A stretch of 64,000 nucleotides of DNA from a virus, in IMG/VR virus record IMGVR_UViG_3300026484_000053, positions 1 through 64,000 of that record. The stretch is one strand, 5' to 3'. Under the pieces are notes generated by a model. It did no database searches, was not told the DNA's origin, and saw nothing but the letters and a program-made list of their open reading frames with translations. Every line of letters starts with the position of its first letter. Position 1 is the first letter of the stretch. The position numbers and the translations under genes were made by a program. Positions 1-7,408 of this stretch are shown one piece after another.

Positions 1-495
1 ATAGGATCTCTAGATGTAGATAAATTAGATTCTATAAAAGACATTAAAGGTGATTATAATAATTACATAAAGTGGCTTAGAGACAATTTTATACCTAAAA
101 TTATTAGTACTTACGATGATAACGGCAACCAGTTAACATCTAAGCACCCAGATGGATACAGTTGGACTAAGACATATGATGAAAAAGGAAATGAATTAAC
201 ATTTAAAGATTCAGACGGATATAGTTGGACTAAGACGTATGATGATAACGCTAATGAATTAACATTTAAAAATTCATATGGATATAGTTGGACTAAGACT
301 TATGATGATAGAGGCAATGAATTAACGTCAAAAGATTCAGACGGAGACGGCTGGTCTAAGACGTATGATGATAACGATAATGAATTAACATACGAAAAAT
401 CAAATGGATACAAGTGGACTAGAACATATACAAGAACAGATAAAGAATTTATACAGACTTTTAATGGAGAAGTAGAAGTTCATATTATATTTTAA
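1..495 (+). CDS. YD-like 21-residue repeat protein, copy 1 (5' end outside window)
   Basis: The reading frame is open from base 1 to the TAA at 493. The first residues match the end of the N-terminal domain of the full-length paralogues at 6047, 22838 and 29212. Five 21-residue repeats follow (core GNELTFKDSDGYSWTKTYDD, variable), then the shared C-terminal cap (DKEFIQTFNGEVEVHIIF). The repeats resemble YD/RHS-type repeats in spacing and composition, with no signal peptide or membrane segment. Function is unknown. It has the fewest complete repeats of the four copies, so it may be a contracted allele. Confidence 0.85.
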   Translation: MGSLDVDKLDSIKDIKGDYNNYIKWLRDNFIPKIISTYDDNGNQLTSKHPDGYSWTKTYDEKGNELTFKDSDGYSWTKTYDDNANELTFKNSYGYSWTKTYDDRGNELTSKDSDGDGWSKTYDDNDNELTYEKSNGYKWTRTYTRTDKEFIQTFNGEVEVHIIF

Positions 496-523
496 AATAA
501 CCAAATAAAACTAAAGGAAAAAC

Positions 524-931
524 ATGAATAAAGATTATAGAACAGCTCTTAAAGAGCATTACACTTACCAAACAACTAGAGGATTCGTACAAACAGAGGA
601 CTTATTTGATATGCCGCTTAGAAACGATGCTGGATTTGACCTAAATAACGTAGCTAAAACATTAAGTGCATGTATTAAAGACGTGCAAGAAGAAGAGTTT
701 GTACCAAATACTAAAGATACTGACGAAGTAAAATTATTAAAGTCTAAATTAGAAATCGTTAAAGACGTTATTAACGTTAAGATTACTGAAAGAGATGCAG
801 CACTAGAAGCTAGAGAGAATAAAGCTAAGAAAGACAAATTAGTTCAGTTATTAGAAAAGAAGAGAGACGAAGCGCTTGAAGACAAAACAGAAGAAGAGCT
901 TCTTGCTGAACTAGCTGAATTAGACCAGTAG
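524..931 (+). CDS. Unknown 135-aa protein with coiled-coil C-terminal half
   Basis: ATG preceded by AAAGGAAAA at good spacing. The N-terminal part (to about residue 60) is mixed; from about residue 65 to the end the sequence is charged, heptad-like and rich in Lys/Glu/Leu, so a long helix or coiled coil is likely. I do not recognise the family. It follows the repeat-protein gene by 28 bp and could be cotranscribed with it. Confidence 0.75.
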   Translation: MNKDYRTALKEHYTYQTTRGFVQTEDLFDMPLRNDAGFDLNNVAKTLSACIKDVQEEEFVPNTKDTDEVKLLKSKLEIVKDVINVKITERDAALEARENKAKKDKLVQLLEKKRDEALEDKTEEELLAELAELDQ

Positions 932-945
932 TACTAACGCACTGT

Positions 946-1037
946 TAAACCAGTATTAAAGCACTGTTAAAGCACTGTTAAAGCACTGTTAACGTAAAAT
1001 ATTAATACTGCTTTAATACTGCTTTAATACTGGTTTA
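946..1037. repeat. 18-bp inverted repeat holding two sets of 11-bp tandem repeats
   Basis: The arms 946-963 and 1020-1037 are perfect inverted copies (TAAACCAGTATTAAAGCA and its complement). Between and partly overlapping them lie three direct copies of AAAGCACTGTT (958-990) and three of AATACTGCTTT (1004-1036, last one with one change). The two unit types are near reverse complements of each other. The right arm ends just before the -10 box at 1050. Confidence 0.9.
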
Positions 1038-1055
1038 ATATTAATATGTTATAAT
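1026..1055 (+). promoter_or_regulatory. Promoter for 1111 gene
   Basis: TTTAAT block followed by ATGTTATAAT (-10 at 1050-1055). No -35 box. Downstream ATCTAAAAAG resembles the conserved leader of other promoters here. Confidence 0.75.
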
Positions 1056-1110
1056 TATATATCTAAAAAGTTAGATACAACTAAACATTCATAACCAATA
1101 AAGGACCAAC

Positions 1111-1824
1111 ATGAACGCTAATGCAACAGCAATTATTTTACAAAACGACGATATGGCACACGGAGATGCTATTTTTAGATTTAAAAGCATTTACGATATT
1201 GTTATCGTACAACACGACGACGATACTTTCGAAGTAATCCACAACTCTAAAATGGAATGGACAGGAGTAGCTACAAGAGAAGCTATGGAACTTGTTAAAT
1301 CTCAGTTTAATATCGAAGTAGATTATTATAACGACTCTAACGACTCTAACGACTCTAACGACGCTAATAAATCAGATCAAGTAATTAACATGGACATGGA
1401 AGAAGCTATCGAGAAGGCCAAAGCTATTGTGAAAAGCATGCTAGGTGAAGACTTTAATGAAGAAATATTGGAACAAGCTGTTAACGCTACTAGAGCGCAA
1501 ATAGAAGAGATTATTCCTAATGAAGTAGTTCACGAATCGTCTGAAGATAAAGTAGAACCTTCTTTCCAAGACAAATTAGAAGACTTAATTTTAGACGAAA
1601 TGCAAAACGGTCGAGTTACTAACAGATATGATATTTTAAGTACATTTAATAAAGCTCTTACAGGTGCAATTAATAGAAAAAACGAAGAACCTAAAGAACC
1701 TAAAGAACTCGAAGATGCTGAACTTGAAGATGCTTTAAACATTATTAAAGACAGACTTGAGTCTAAATTTAACTCTGCTAAAGAGTTTATTCCACACGGA
1801 TTCTCAGACTTATTTAGACACTAA
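1111..1824 (+). CDS. Unknown acidic 237-aa protein
   Basis: ATG after AAAGGACC at the start of a new transcription unit. Very acidic. A four-fold 9-bp tandem repeat (1333-1368) encodes a DSN-DSN-DSN-DAN linker at about residues 75-86, and a shorter PKE repeat occurs near residue 190. The N-terminal 70 residues look like a small alpha/beta domain; the rest is helical and charged. No family recognised. The linker repeats suggest two domains joined by a slippage-prone spacer. Confidence 0.75.
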   Translation: MNANATAIILQNDDMAHGDAIFRFKSIYDIVIVQHDDDTFEVIHNSKMEWTGVATREAMELVKSQFNIEVDYYNDSNDSNDSNDANKSDQVINMDMEEAIEKAKAIVKSMLGEDFNEEILEQAVNATRAQIEEIIPNEVVHESSEDKVEPSFQDKLEDLILDEMQNGRVTNRYDILSTFNKALTGAINRKNEEPKEPKELEDAELEDALNIIKDRLESKFNSAKEFIPHGFSDLFRH

Positions 1825-1829
1825 ATATC

Positions 1830-2423
1830 GTGCTTAAATTTATTAATCCACTTAAGATAGATGATAGATTTGACGAGACGACTAAATTTAGGCTACGGAA
1901 TTCATTTTTCGTAGCCATTTCTCTCACTATATTAGATCCCATTATTATTTCATTACAAGGCCTATATTTAGGTGCTACACTTATTGCTGTTTTTATGATA
2001 GCTAATATGTTAGCTGTTAAGACAAATAAACTAATAACAGACAATTTTGATGCAAGTGCGCTACTTCATGGAGCAGTAATATTCCACTTGTTATACACTA
2101 TTGGTGCAGGAATATATTTCGTTAATGCAGAGTTATTCGTATATGTAGTAATTATACTAGAAATTATAGCTATAGCCTTATTTAGTGCGTACAGTATACA
2201 TTTAGATCATCATATCAGTAATCACACGCCTGAACTTATGAAAGACTTTAGAATAAACGCTAACTCAAACTACGCTAATGCTTCAATGATAGGACTAGGA
2301 AGTTCTGCACTGTTAAGTTGGTTTAATCCAGATTATGCTATTATATCGTTTATAGTATTCGATGCCGCATTTTTCTTGTACTTGCTAGAAAACATTAACT
2401 TCCATAACAAACAAGCAGTATAG
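1830..2423 (+). CDS. Unknown multi-pass membrane protein (197 aa, GTG start)
   Basis: GTG start 5 bp after the previous stop, no clear Shine-Dalgarno, so translation probably depends on coupling to the upstream gene. Five or so hydrophobic segments follow a short N-terminal stretch (around residues 27-45, 47-65, 75-95, 97-115, 145-190). A His/Asp-rich SIHLDHHISNH segment lies between membrane spans. Family not recognised. It meets the minus-strand gene at 2430 tail to tail. Confidence 0.7.
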   Translation: MLKFINPLKIDDRFDETTKFRLRNSFFVAISLTILDPIIISLQGLYLGATLIAVFMIANMLAVKTNKLITDNFDASALLHGAVIFHLLYTIGAGIYFVNAELFVYVVIILEIIAIALFSAYSIHLDHHISNHTPELMKDFRINANSNYANASMIGLGSSALLSWFNPDYAIISFIVFDAAFFLYLLENINFHNKQAV

Positions 2424-2443
2424 ACAGTCTTATGACTTGTCTA
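2421..2443. terminator. Bidirectional terminator-like hairpin
   Basis: TAGACAG ... TTGTCTA inverted repeat covering both stop codons of convergent genes (2423 on plus, 2430 on minus). Stem about 6-7 bp; no long U tract. Confidence 0.45.
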
Positions 2444-3614
2444 TCATTAACATAATAATGTCTTCAGAGATCAATTCAAAGTGAAACCTTAACGTAGTTG
2501 CATCAATCTCAGCATAATCTCCTTTATTATCTCCACCTGCTAAATTATCACTTATTAATAAAACACCATTATGATGTACTTGCATAGCATCTGTATCGGT
2601 ATACGCGTATGTAAGACTGTTAGGCAGCGTCCAGTCTTCATCTTCAGCTAAGTTAGCATTAACAATTACTCCAGCCTTTGTATTTTGTAGAGCTTCGATA
2701 GCTTGATTATTTGCTACTACAGCATCGTCTAATTTAGCTGCAGCTTGTACAAGCGTGTCGCCATCTATTAAATAAGTACTACCATCTGTACCAAACGTAG
2801 TATTATATGTTTTGCTTGTAATTCCACTTACACTTGCTATGTTATCGCTTAGTAATTTATCATTACCAGCTACTGAAGCAAGTTTATTAATAGTATTCGT
2901 AATATTCTCATCTTGAACAAATTGAAATACATCTTCAACATCTTCGTATACTCTATCACCTATTTCTAACGAACCTACTCCATTACTAAACGCTGCATTA
3001 CCAAGTATAGCGTCTTCGTTCATATCAGAGAATTTAGTTCTTAAAGGTAGAATCATTTCTACATCACCAGGTGGTAAATCAACTGCAATTGCATCGCCGC
3101 CTTCATCTACATAATAAGTAACTTTTAGTTTATCATCGTCGTTACTACCTATAGCAAATATTTCTCTTTCATTTTCATCAAGTAACGGTGCGTTAGTGCT
3201 TTTCTTTCTAAGTAATATTTTAGCTTTACTATCTGCACTTGGGTTAGCAGCGTCATCTACAATATAACCTAGGTCAGTAGTACCTGTAGTATTAGCCACG
3301 CCAGGAGTAACGTCTATAGCAGTTGTTTTACTATCGCCGCCAGCGTCGTTTAAAGTTATTTGGATTGGCTGTAACATTAGTTTATTAGCTACGTCACCCG
3401 AATCTTTAAGACTAAGACTAGGTGCGTCACTCCAAAGACTTTCACCTGTAATTTCCAGTATAAGAGACCTTAATACGTTAAGGTCTTGCTCTATAGATTC
3501 TTGCCCTTCAGCCAACGTATTCCTGTCTGCATTGTCTGTACCTAATTCTATGTTGTCAAACAATCTAGATGATCTAACTTGTCTGTGCTGTGATATTCTT
3601 GTCTTTAGTGCCAT
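2430..3614 (-). CDS. Probable virion structural protein (394 aa)
   Basis: Last gene of a minus-strand operon driven by a T4-late-like promoter near 4511. RBS AGGAG precedes the ATG. The protein is Thr/Ser/Asp/Asn-rich, with Gly-rich beta-type segments and a helical N-terminus (residues 1-60). Composition and length resemble T4-superfamily neck, fibre or decoration proteins, but I cannot match it to a named one. Orientation opposite to the replication genes and late promoter control support a virion role. Function is inferred from context. Confidence 0.6.
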   Translation of the reverse strand: MALKTRISQHRQVRSSRLFDNIELGTDNADRNTLAEGQESIEQDLNVLRSLILEITGESLWSDAPSLSLKDSGDVANKLMLQPIQITLNDAGGDSKTTAIDVTPGVANTTGTTDLGYIVDDAANPSADSKAKILLRKKSTNAPLLDENEREIFAIGSNDDDKLKVTYYVDEGGDAIAVDLPPGDVEMILPLRTKFSDMNEDAILGNAAFSNGVGSLEIGDRVYEDVEDVFQFVQDENITNTINKLASVAGNDKLLSDNIASVSGITSKTYNTTFGTDGSTYLIDGDTLVQAAAKLDDAVVANNQAIEALQNTKAGVIVNANLAEDEDWTLPNSLTYAYTDTDAMQVHHNGVLLISDNLAGGDNKGDYAEIDATTLRFHFELISEDIIMLMIDKS

Positions 3615-3651
3615 TATTTAGCTCCTATAAATGTATGTATTATAACGCGTG

Positions 3652-4023
3652 CTATAATTTCTTTCTAATATTTATACCATATTCGTCTTGTATAAATCCA
3701 AGTTCAGACATCTCTTGTGCGTATGAGGAATATTCAGTACTATTTTGCTGCTTTTGTATAATATTAAAGTGAGCTTTACTAACAGCAAATCTTAACTCAA
3801 GGTCACGTATAACCTTAAGTAACTTATTTAGGTGTTTATGAGACCTTTTATGTAGTTCACCTTTCATGTTAATATATTCAATTACGTCCTCAACACCTTG
3901 GACGTCGTATGACCTTATTAAATCGTCTGATATATCTACATAAATTTCTTTTAGTTCTTGTATAAGAAATTCCTTATGTGCTAACTCCTTTACTACTTCT
4001 AGGTGCACATTATGCATCTTCAT
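3652..4023 (-). CDS. Unknown 123-aa helical protein, late operon
   Basis: ATG lies inside the end of the upstream minus gene (14-bp overlap with 4010-4465), so translational coupling is likely. Nearly all-helical, His/Glu/Leu-rich, no membrane segment. Family not recognised. It sits between another helical protein and a probable virion protein under one late promoter, so a head, neck or packaging accessory role is possible. Confidence 0.7.
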   Translation of the reverse strand: MKMHNVHLEVVKELAHKEFLIQELKEIYVDISDDLIRSYDVQGVEDVIEYINMKGELHKRSHKHLNKLLKVIRDLELRFAVSKAHFNIIQKQQNSTEYSSYAQEMSELGFIQDEYGINIRKKL

Positions 4024-4465
4024 CCTCCCTTAGGTCTATTATTGCTTGCGCGTATAATAATTTGTCTCGTTTTAAATGCTCTTCGCATAAGTTACTAAGG
4101 TTTACGTTAAAGATAGTATTATTACAAGGATACTTATTACCTGGTCTCTTAAAGCAGCATAACTTCTTTTTTATTCGCTCTGCTCTTATAGGATGTACTG
4201 GCTGTGCATCTATCCTGTCTATTAAATCTTCTGATATAAGCGTGTTTTCAAAAATATCATCTATCTTTTGAAAAATTTCTTCTTTAGCTTTTTGCATATA
4301 AAAATTGTCTTTATAAGTACTGTACATTTTGTTATAATGTTCTGTATAGTCATCTTTTATAAGTTCTAATGCTTCCATCTGTGCTTCTGCACGTATACGC
4401 TCTATATTAGTCTGTCTTTTGTATAACTCAAACTGCTTTGACATTCTTTTTAATTCGTTTAACAT
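4010..4465 (-). CDS. Unknown 151-aa protein with Cys-rich C-terminal part, first gene of a late operon
   Basis: Begins 38 bp downstream of a TATAAATA late promoter on the minus strand, with AAAGG as RBS. The N-terminal 80 residues are helical. The C-terminal part contains CC-x(11)-C-x(11)-C-x2-H (around residues 102-130), a plausible zinc-binding site. No family recognised. Confidence 0.7.
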   Translation of the reverse strand: MLNELKRMSKQFELYKRQTNIERIRAEAQMEALELIKDDYTEHYNKMYSTYKDNFYMQKAKEEIFQKIDDIFENTLISEDLIDRIDAQPVHPIRAERIKKKLCCFKRPGNKYPCNNTIFNVNLSNLCEEHLKRDKLLYAQAIIDLREDEDA

Positions 4466-4497
4466 TTTAGATTTACACCTTTACGTCTTTGTGACTT

Positions 4498-4505
4498 TAT
4501 AAATA
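4498..4505 (+). promoter_or_regulatory. T4-late-type promoter TATAAATA, plus strand
   Basis: Exact TATAAATA 22 bp upstream of the ATG at 4527. It overlaps by two bases a second exact copy facing the other way, giving the palindrome TATAAATATTTATA. T4 late promoters use this box with gp55; this phage encodes gp55 at 9985. Confidence 0.75.
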
Positions 4506-4511
4506 TTTATA
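4504..4511 (-). promoter_or_regulatory. T4-late-type promoter TATAAATA, minus strand
   Basis: Exact TATAAATA on the minus strand, 38 bp before the start of the 4465 gene. Shares the palindrome with the plus-strand late box. Confidence 0.8.
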
Positions 4512-4526
4512 AAACGGGAGGTCTTT

Positions 4527-4904
4527 ATGGCTCGTAAAACAAGGATACGTGGAGCAGGCACTAGAGCTGCTGACAAATATGACCCAAGTTCAGAATCATT
4601 AGCTACTGACTCCGAAGTCGAACAGAGAGCACGTAAGCACTCAGAGATCTTCCATAATGCAAGAGAGCAAGTAACAAAGCTAATTAAAGATGATGACGGT
4701 ATACTTACTCACATTAAAAAATACAATAATGCGGATGAAGACATACTTTTACAGAATTCTGAGTTCTCTTATAGCGGTACGTTGTTACAAACAATAACTC
4801 AATATTATTACGACACGCAAGGTAATTTATACATGCAACTTAAAAAGACATTTGAATACAATGGATCAGAGCTTACAGGAATAAGAAATGAGAAAGAAGT
4901 TTAA
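4527..4904 (+). CDS. Unknown 125-aa protein under late promoter, likely virion-associated
   Basis: GGGAGGTCTTT precedes the ATG. It is the plus-strand product of the divergent late promoter, so it is predicted to be made late with the minus-strand virion operon. N-terminal 30 residues are basic then acidic and look disordered; residues 30-70 are helical; residues 75-120 are beta-type with repeated aromatic YYYDTQGNLY. Family not recognised. Confidence 0.65.
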   Translation: MARKTRIRGAGTRAADKYDPSSESLATDSEVEQRARKHSEIFHNAREQVTKLIKDDDGILTHIKKYNNADEDILLQNSEFSYSGTLLQTITQYYYDTQGNLYMQLKKTFEYNGSELTGIRNEKEV

Positions 4905-4905
4905 T

Positions 4906-4932
4906 ACTCGTTTAATCCTATTATGTTATAAT
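4906..4932 (+). promoter_or_regulatory. Promoter for the 4969-5963 unit (peptide, GGCT, smpB)
   Basis: TTTAAT then ATGTTATAAT (-10 at 4927-4932), followed by CTATCTAAAAAG leader and AAAGG. Confidence 0.75.
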
Positions 4933-4968
4933 ACTAATATAAACGCTATCTAAAAAGAAAGGTATATT

Positions 4969-5076
4969 ATGAAGTTTGACAGATTTAAGCAAATGGTAAC
5001 ACACAAATGGCAACAGATTACGAAGAGTTCGAAAGCGTCTTATTCAATTCCAAAATTACCCAAATTAAGTGTATAA
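4969..5076 (+). CDS. Small basic peptide (35 aa)
   Basis: ATG-to-TAA frame with RBS GAAAGG at 7-nt spacing, directly behind a strong promoter. The product is Lys-rich with one Trp and ends in a short Pro/Leu/Lys segment. No family known. It is the first gene of the unit that carries smpB. Codon use (AAA, AGA, TTA) matches neighbours, but a leader-peptide role or no function cannot be excluded. Confidence 0.5.
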   Translation: MKFDRFKQMVTHKWQQITKSSKASYSIPKLPKLSV

Positions 5077-5098
5077 AAATAATGAAAGAAGATGAATA

Positions 5099-5527
5099 GT
5101 GAAAGATAATATTAAACACACTAAAATATTCGTATACGGTAGTCTTAAGAAAGGTTTTACTAACGATTACGTATTAGAGACACTTAAGGCGCAATACATT
5201 TGTACTGCTAAAACAAACAACAAAGCTCTTATGTACGACTCAGGAGACGGTTGGCCGTATGTACAATTTACAAAAGACGATAAAGGCAACTATCAGGGAT
5301 ATCATATAGACGGAGAAATTCATTCTATACCATCTAGTAGTATAGACATGCTAGACAGATTTGAAGGTGTACCTGACTTATACAAGAAAACTCATCAAAT
5401 CGTAACGTGTCCTAAAGGCAACGAGCATTATTGCCTTATGTACATCGTTACAGAGCAGAAATCTTATAACGAAGTTAAAGACAAACTAATAGAAAATTGG
5501 AAGGAAGAACATAATGACATTTGCTAA
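5099..5527 (+). CDS. Gamma-glutamylcyclotransferase/AIG2-like protein
   Basis: GTG start. The N-terminus KIFVYGSLKKGFTNDYVL has the YGSL signature of the GGCT/AIG2/BtrG fold, and a Glu in the segment FEGVPDLYKK (about residues 88-97) fits the usual catalytic Glu (FEGxP). Length (142 aa) is normal for the family. Members cleave gamma-glutamyl-amine bonds; the phage substrate is unknown. Its 3' end overlaps the smpB start by 14 bp, so the two are translationally coupled. Confidence 0.8.
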   Translation: MKDNIKHTKIFVYGSLKKGFTNDYVLETLKAQYICTAKTNNKALMYDSGDGWPYVQFTKDDKGNYQGYHIDGEIHSIPSSSIDMLDRFEGVPDLYKKTHQIVTCPKGNEHYCLMYIVTEQKSYNEVKDKLIENWKEEHNDIC

Positions 5528-5963
5528 GAATAAAAAAGCAAGACATGAATACGAGTATATTGATTCATATGAAGCAGGAATATCTCTTATGGGACCAGAA
5601 GTTAAATCTATAAGAGAAGGTAGAGTAAACCTTAAAGGTTCTTATATTAGTATAGACAACGGAAACGCTATTCTAAAACAATGCCACATTAACAGACCTG
5701 AGCATTTGGATGGATTTACAAAATTTGAAGAGACTCGTCCTAGACAGTTATTGCTTCATAAGAAAGAAATACAGAAACTTCAAAAATACATCGAAGTCGA
5801 CGGACTAACACTTATAGCTGACAGTGTATACTCTAAAGCTGGTAACTCGTATTTTAAAGTATCTTTAAAAGTAGCTAAGGGTTTAAAGCATTATGATAAA
5901 AGAGCTAAAATGAAATCTAAATCACAAGACATGGAAGCTAAAAGGGCTATGAAAGATTATTAA
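5514..5963 (+). CDS. smpB: SmpB, tmRNA (ssrA)-binding protein
   Basis: 149 aa with all family landmarks: NKKARHEY near the start, GPEVKSIREGRVNLKGSY (about residues 27-44), and the C-terminal KVAKGLKHYDKRAKMK with a basic Lys/Arg tail that in bacterial SmpB enters the mRNA channel. SmpB carries tmRNA to stalled ribosomes for rescue and tagging of the nascent chain. No tmRNA gene is visible here, so it may use host ssrA or one elsewhere in the phage genome. ClpX, ClpP and an SspB-like adaptor are also in the window. Confidence 0.93.
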   Translation: MTFAKNKKARHEYEYIDSYEAGISLMGPEVKSIREGRVNLKGSYISIDNGNAILKQCHINRPEHLDGFTKFEETRPRQLLLHKKEIQKLQKYIEVDGLTLIADSVYSKAGNSYFKVSLKVAKGLKHYDKRAKMKSKSQDMEAKRAMKDY

Positions 5964-5974
5964 TTCTTGTTATT

Positions 5975-6017
5975 AATTCCATATTTTAACATTAGTTTAA
6001 TATTATTATGTTATAAT
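5975..6017 (+). promoter_or_regulatory. Promoter of repeat-protein copy 2
   Basis: TTTTAAC, TTTAAT and ATGTTATAAT (-10 at 6012-6017) at about 11-bp intervals, then ATACTATCTAAAAAA and AAAGG. About 65 bp are identical to the region before copy 3 (22838). Confidence 0.85.
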
Positions 6018-6046
6018 ATACTATCTAAAAAATAAAGGTAAATAAT

Positions 6047-7078
6047 ATGACAAACAGAAACAGAGAAATAAAGACTATTACAGTAAGAGAATTAAAATTA
6101 AAAAGTGCTTGTAAAGATGGAGTATTATGGTTTAAAAACAATATAGGATCTCTAGATGTAGATAAATTAGATTCTACAAAAGACATTAAAGGTGATTATA
6201 ATAATTACATAGAGTGGCTTAGAGACAAATTCATATCTGAAGGTACAAGTACTTATGATGATAGAGGCAATGAATTAACATTTAAAGATTCAGATGGATA
6301 CACTTGGACTAAGACTTATGATACTAAGGCAAACGTATTAACATTTAAAGATTCAGATGGTGACAGCTGGACTAAGACATACGATGATAACGGTAATCAA
6401 TTAACATTTAAAGGTTCAAATGGATACAGCTGGACTAAGACTTATGATGATAGAGGCAATGAATTAACATTTAAACATTCAGATGGACGTAATTGGACTA
6501 AGACATACGATGATAACGATAATGAATTAACGTACAAGGATTCAGATGGACGTAATTGGACTAAGACTTATGATGATAGAGGCAATGAATTAACATTTAA
6601 AGGTTCAAGTGGCGAAAGTTGGACTAGCACATACGATGATAAAGGAAATGAATTAACGTACAAGGATTCAGATGGATACAGTTGGACTAGCACATACGAT
6701 GATAAAGGAAATGAATTAACATTTAAAGATACAAATGGATATAGTTGGACTAGTAGTTACGATGATAAAGGCAATGAATTAACATTTAAAGATACAGATG
6801 GCGAAAGTTGGACTAAGACCTATGATGATAAAGGCAATGAATTAACATTTAAAGATACAGATGGCGAAAGTTGGACTAAGACCTATGATGATAAAGGCAA
6901 TGAATTAACATTTAAAGATTCAGATGGCGAAAGTTGGACTAGCACATACGATGATAAAGGCAATCAATTAACATTTAAAAATTCAGATGGATACAGCTGG
7001 ACTAGAACTTACAAGACAACAGATAAAGAATTTATACAGACTTTTAATGGAAAAGTAGAAGTTCATATCATATTTTAA
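6047..7078 (+). CDS. YD-like 21-residue repeat protein, copy 2 (12 repeats)
   Basis: 343 aa. Residues 1-65 form a conserved N-terminal domain (KTITVRELKLKSACKDG...WFKNNIG) with a Cys-containing motif seen in other phage small proteins. Twelve tandem 21-residue repeats (63 bp each) follow, then a cap DKEFIQTFNGKVEVHIIF. No signal peptide or membrane segment, so probably cytoplasmic. Function is unknown; RHS/YD likeness is by spacing only. It has its own strong promoter. High DNA identity between units and copies makes it a recombination target. Confidence 0.85.
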   Translation: MTNRNREIKTITVRELKLKSACKDGVLWFKNNIGSLDVDKLDSTKDIKGDYNNYIEWLRDKFISEGTSTYDDRGNELTFKDSDGYTWTKTYDTKANVLTFKDSDGDSWTKTYDDNGNQLTFKGSNGYSWTKTYDDRGNELTFKHSDGRNWTKTYDDNDNELTYKDSDGRNWTKTYDDRGNELTFKGSSGESWTSTYDDKGNELTYKDSDGYSWTSTYDDKGNELTFKDTNGYSWTSSYDDKGNELTFKDTDGESWTKTYDDKGNELTFKDTDGESWTKTYDDKGNELTFKDSDGESWTSTYDDKGNQLTFKNSDGYSWTRTYKTTDKEFIQTFNGKVEVHIIF

Positions 7079-7091
7079 AGGAAATATCATA

Positions 7092-7391
7092 GTGTATAAA
7101 GACGTAAAAATAACTGCAATAAATGCAATAATTAAAATAAATGAAATAATTAAATTAGCTACTAAAGAAATTATAAAACCAGGTACTCAAGTAGACGAGC
7201 TGCAGCTAAAGTTTTTTAGACACGAATACGAGACATTAATGTCTGCTCTTCAACTAAAGAATCTCGTGTATGACTTCGTTGTACAAGACAAGTTCGTACC
7301 AATTAAACAAGAGTATAGCATAATTATTACTTATACGTTAACTAATACTCAAACTTTAGAAAACGCTGAAGTAATAGCTATAAAAATATGA
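7092..7391 (+). CDS. Unknown 99-aa protein (GTG start)
   Basis: GTG 13 bp after the repeat-protein stop, with AAAGGAAATATC upstream. Ile/Lys-rich helical first half and a beta-type last third. Stop overlaps the start region of uvsW. Family not recognised. Confidence 0.65.
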   Translation: MYKDVKITAINAIIKINEIIKLATKEIIKPGTQVDELQLKFFRHEYETLMSALQLKNLVYDFVVQDKFVPIKQEYSIIITYTLTNTQTLENAEVIAIKI

Positions 7392-7408
7392 AGATGCAAA
7401 GGAGAAAT

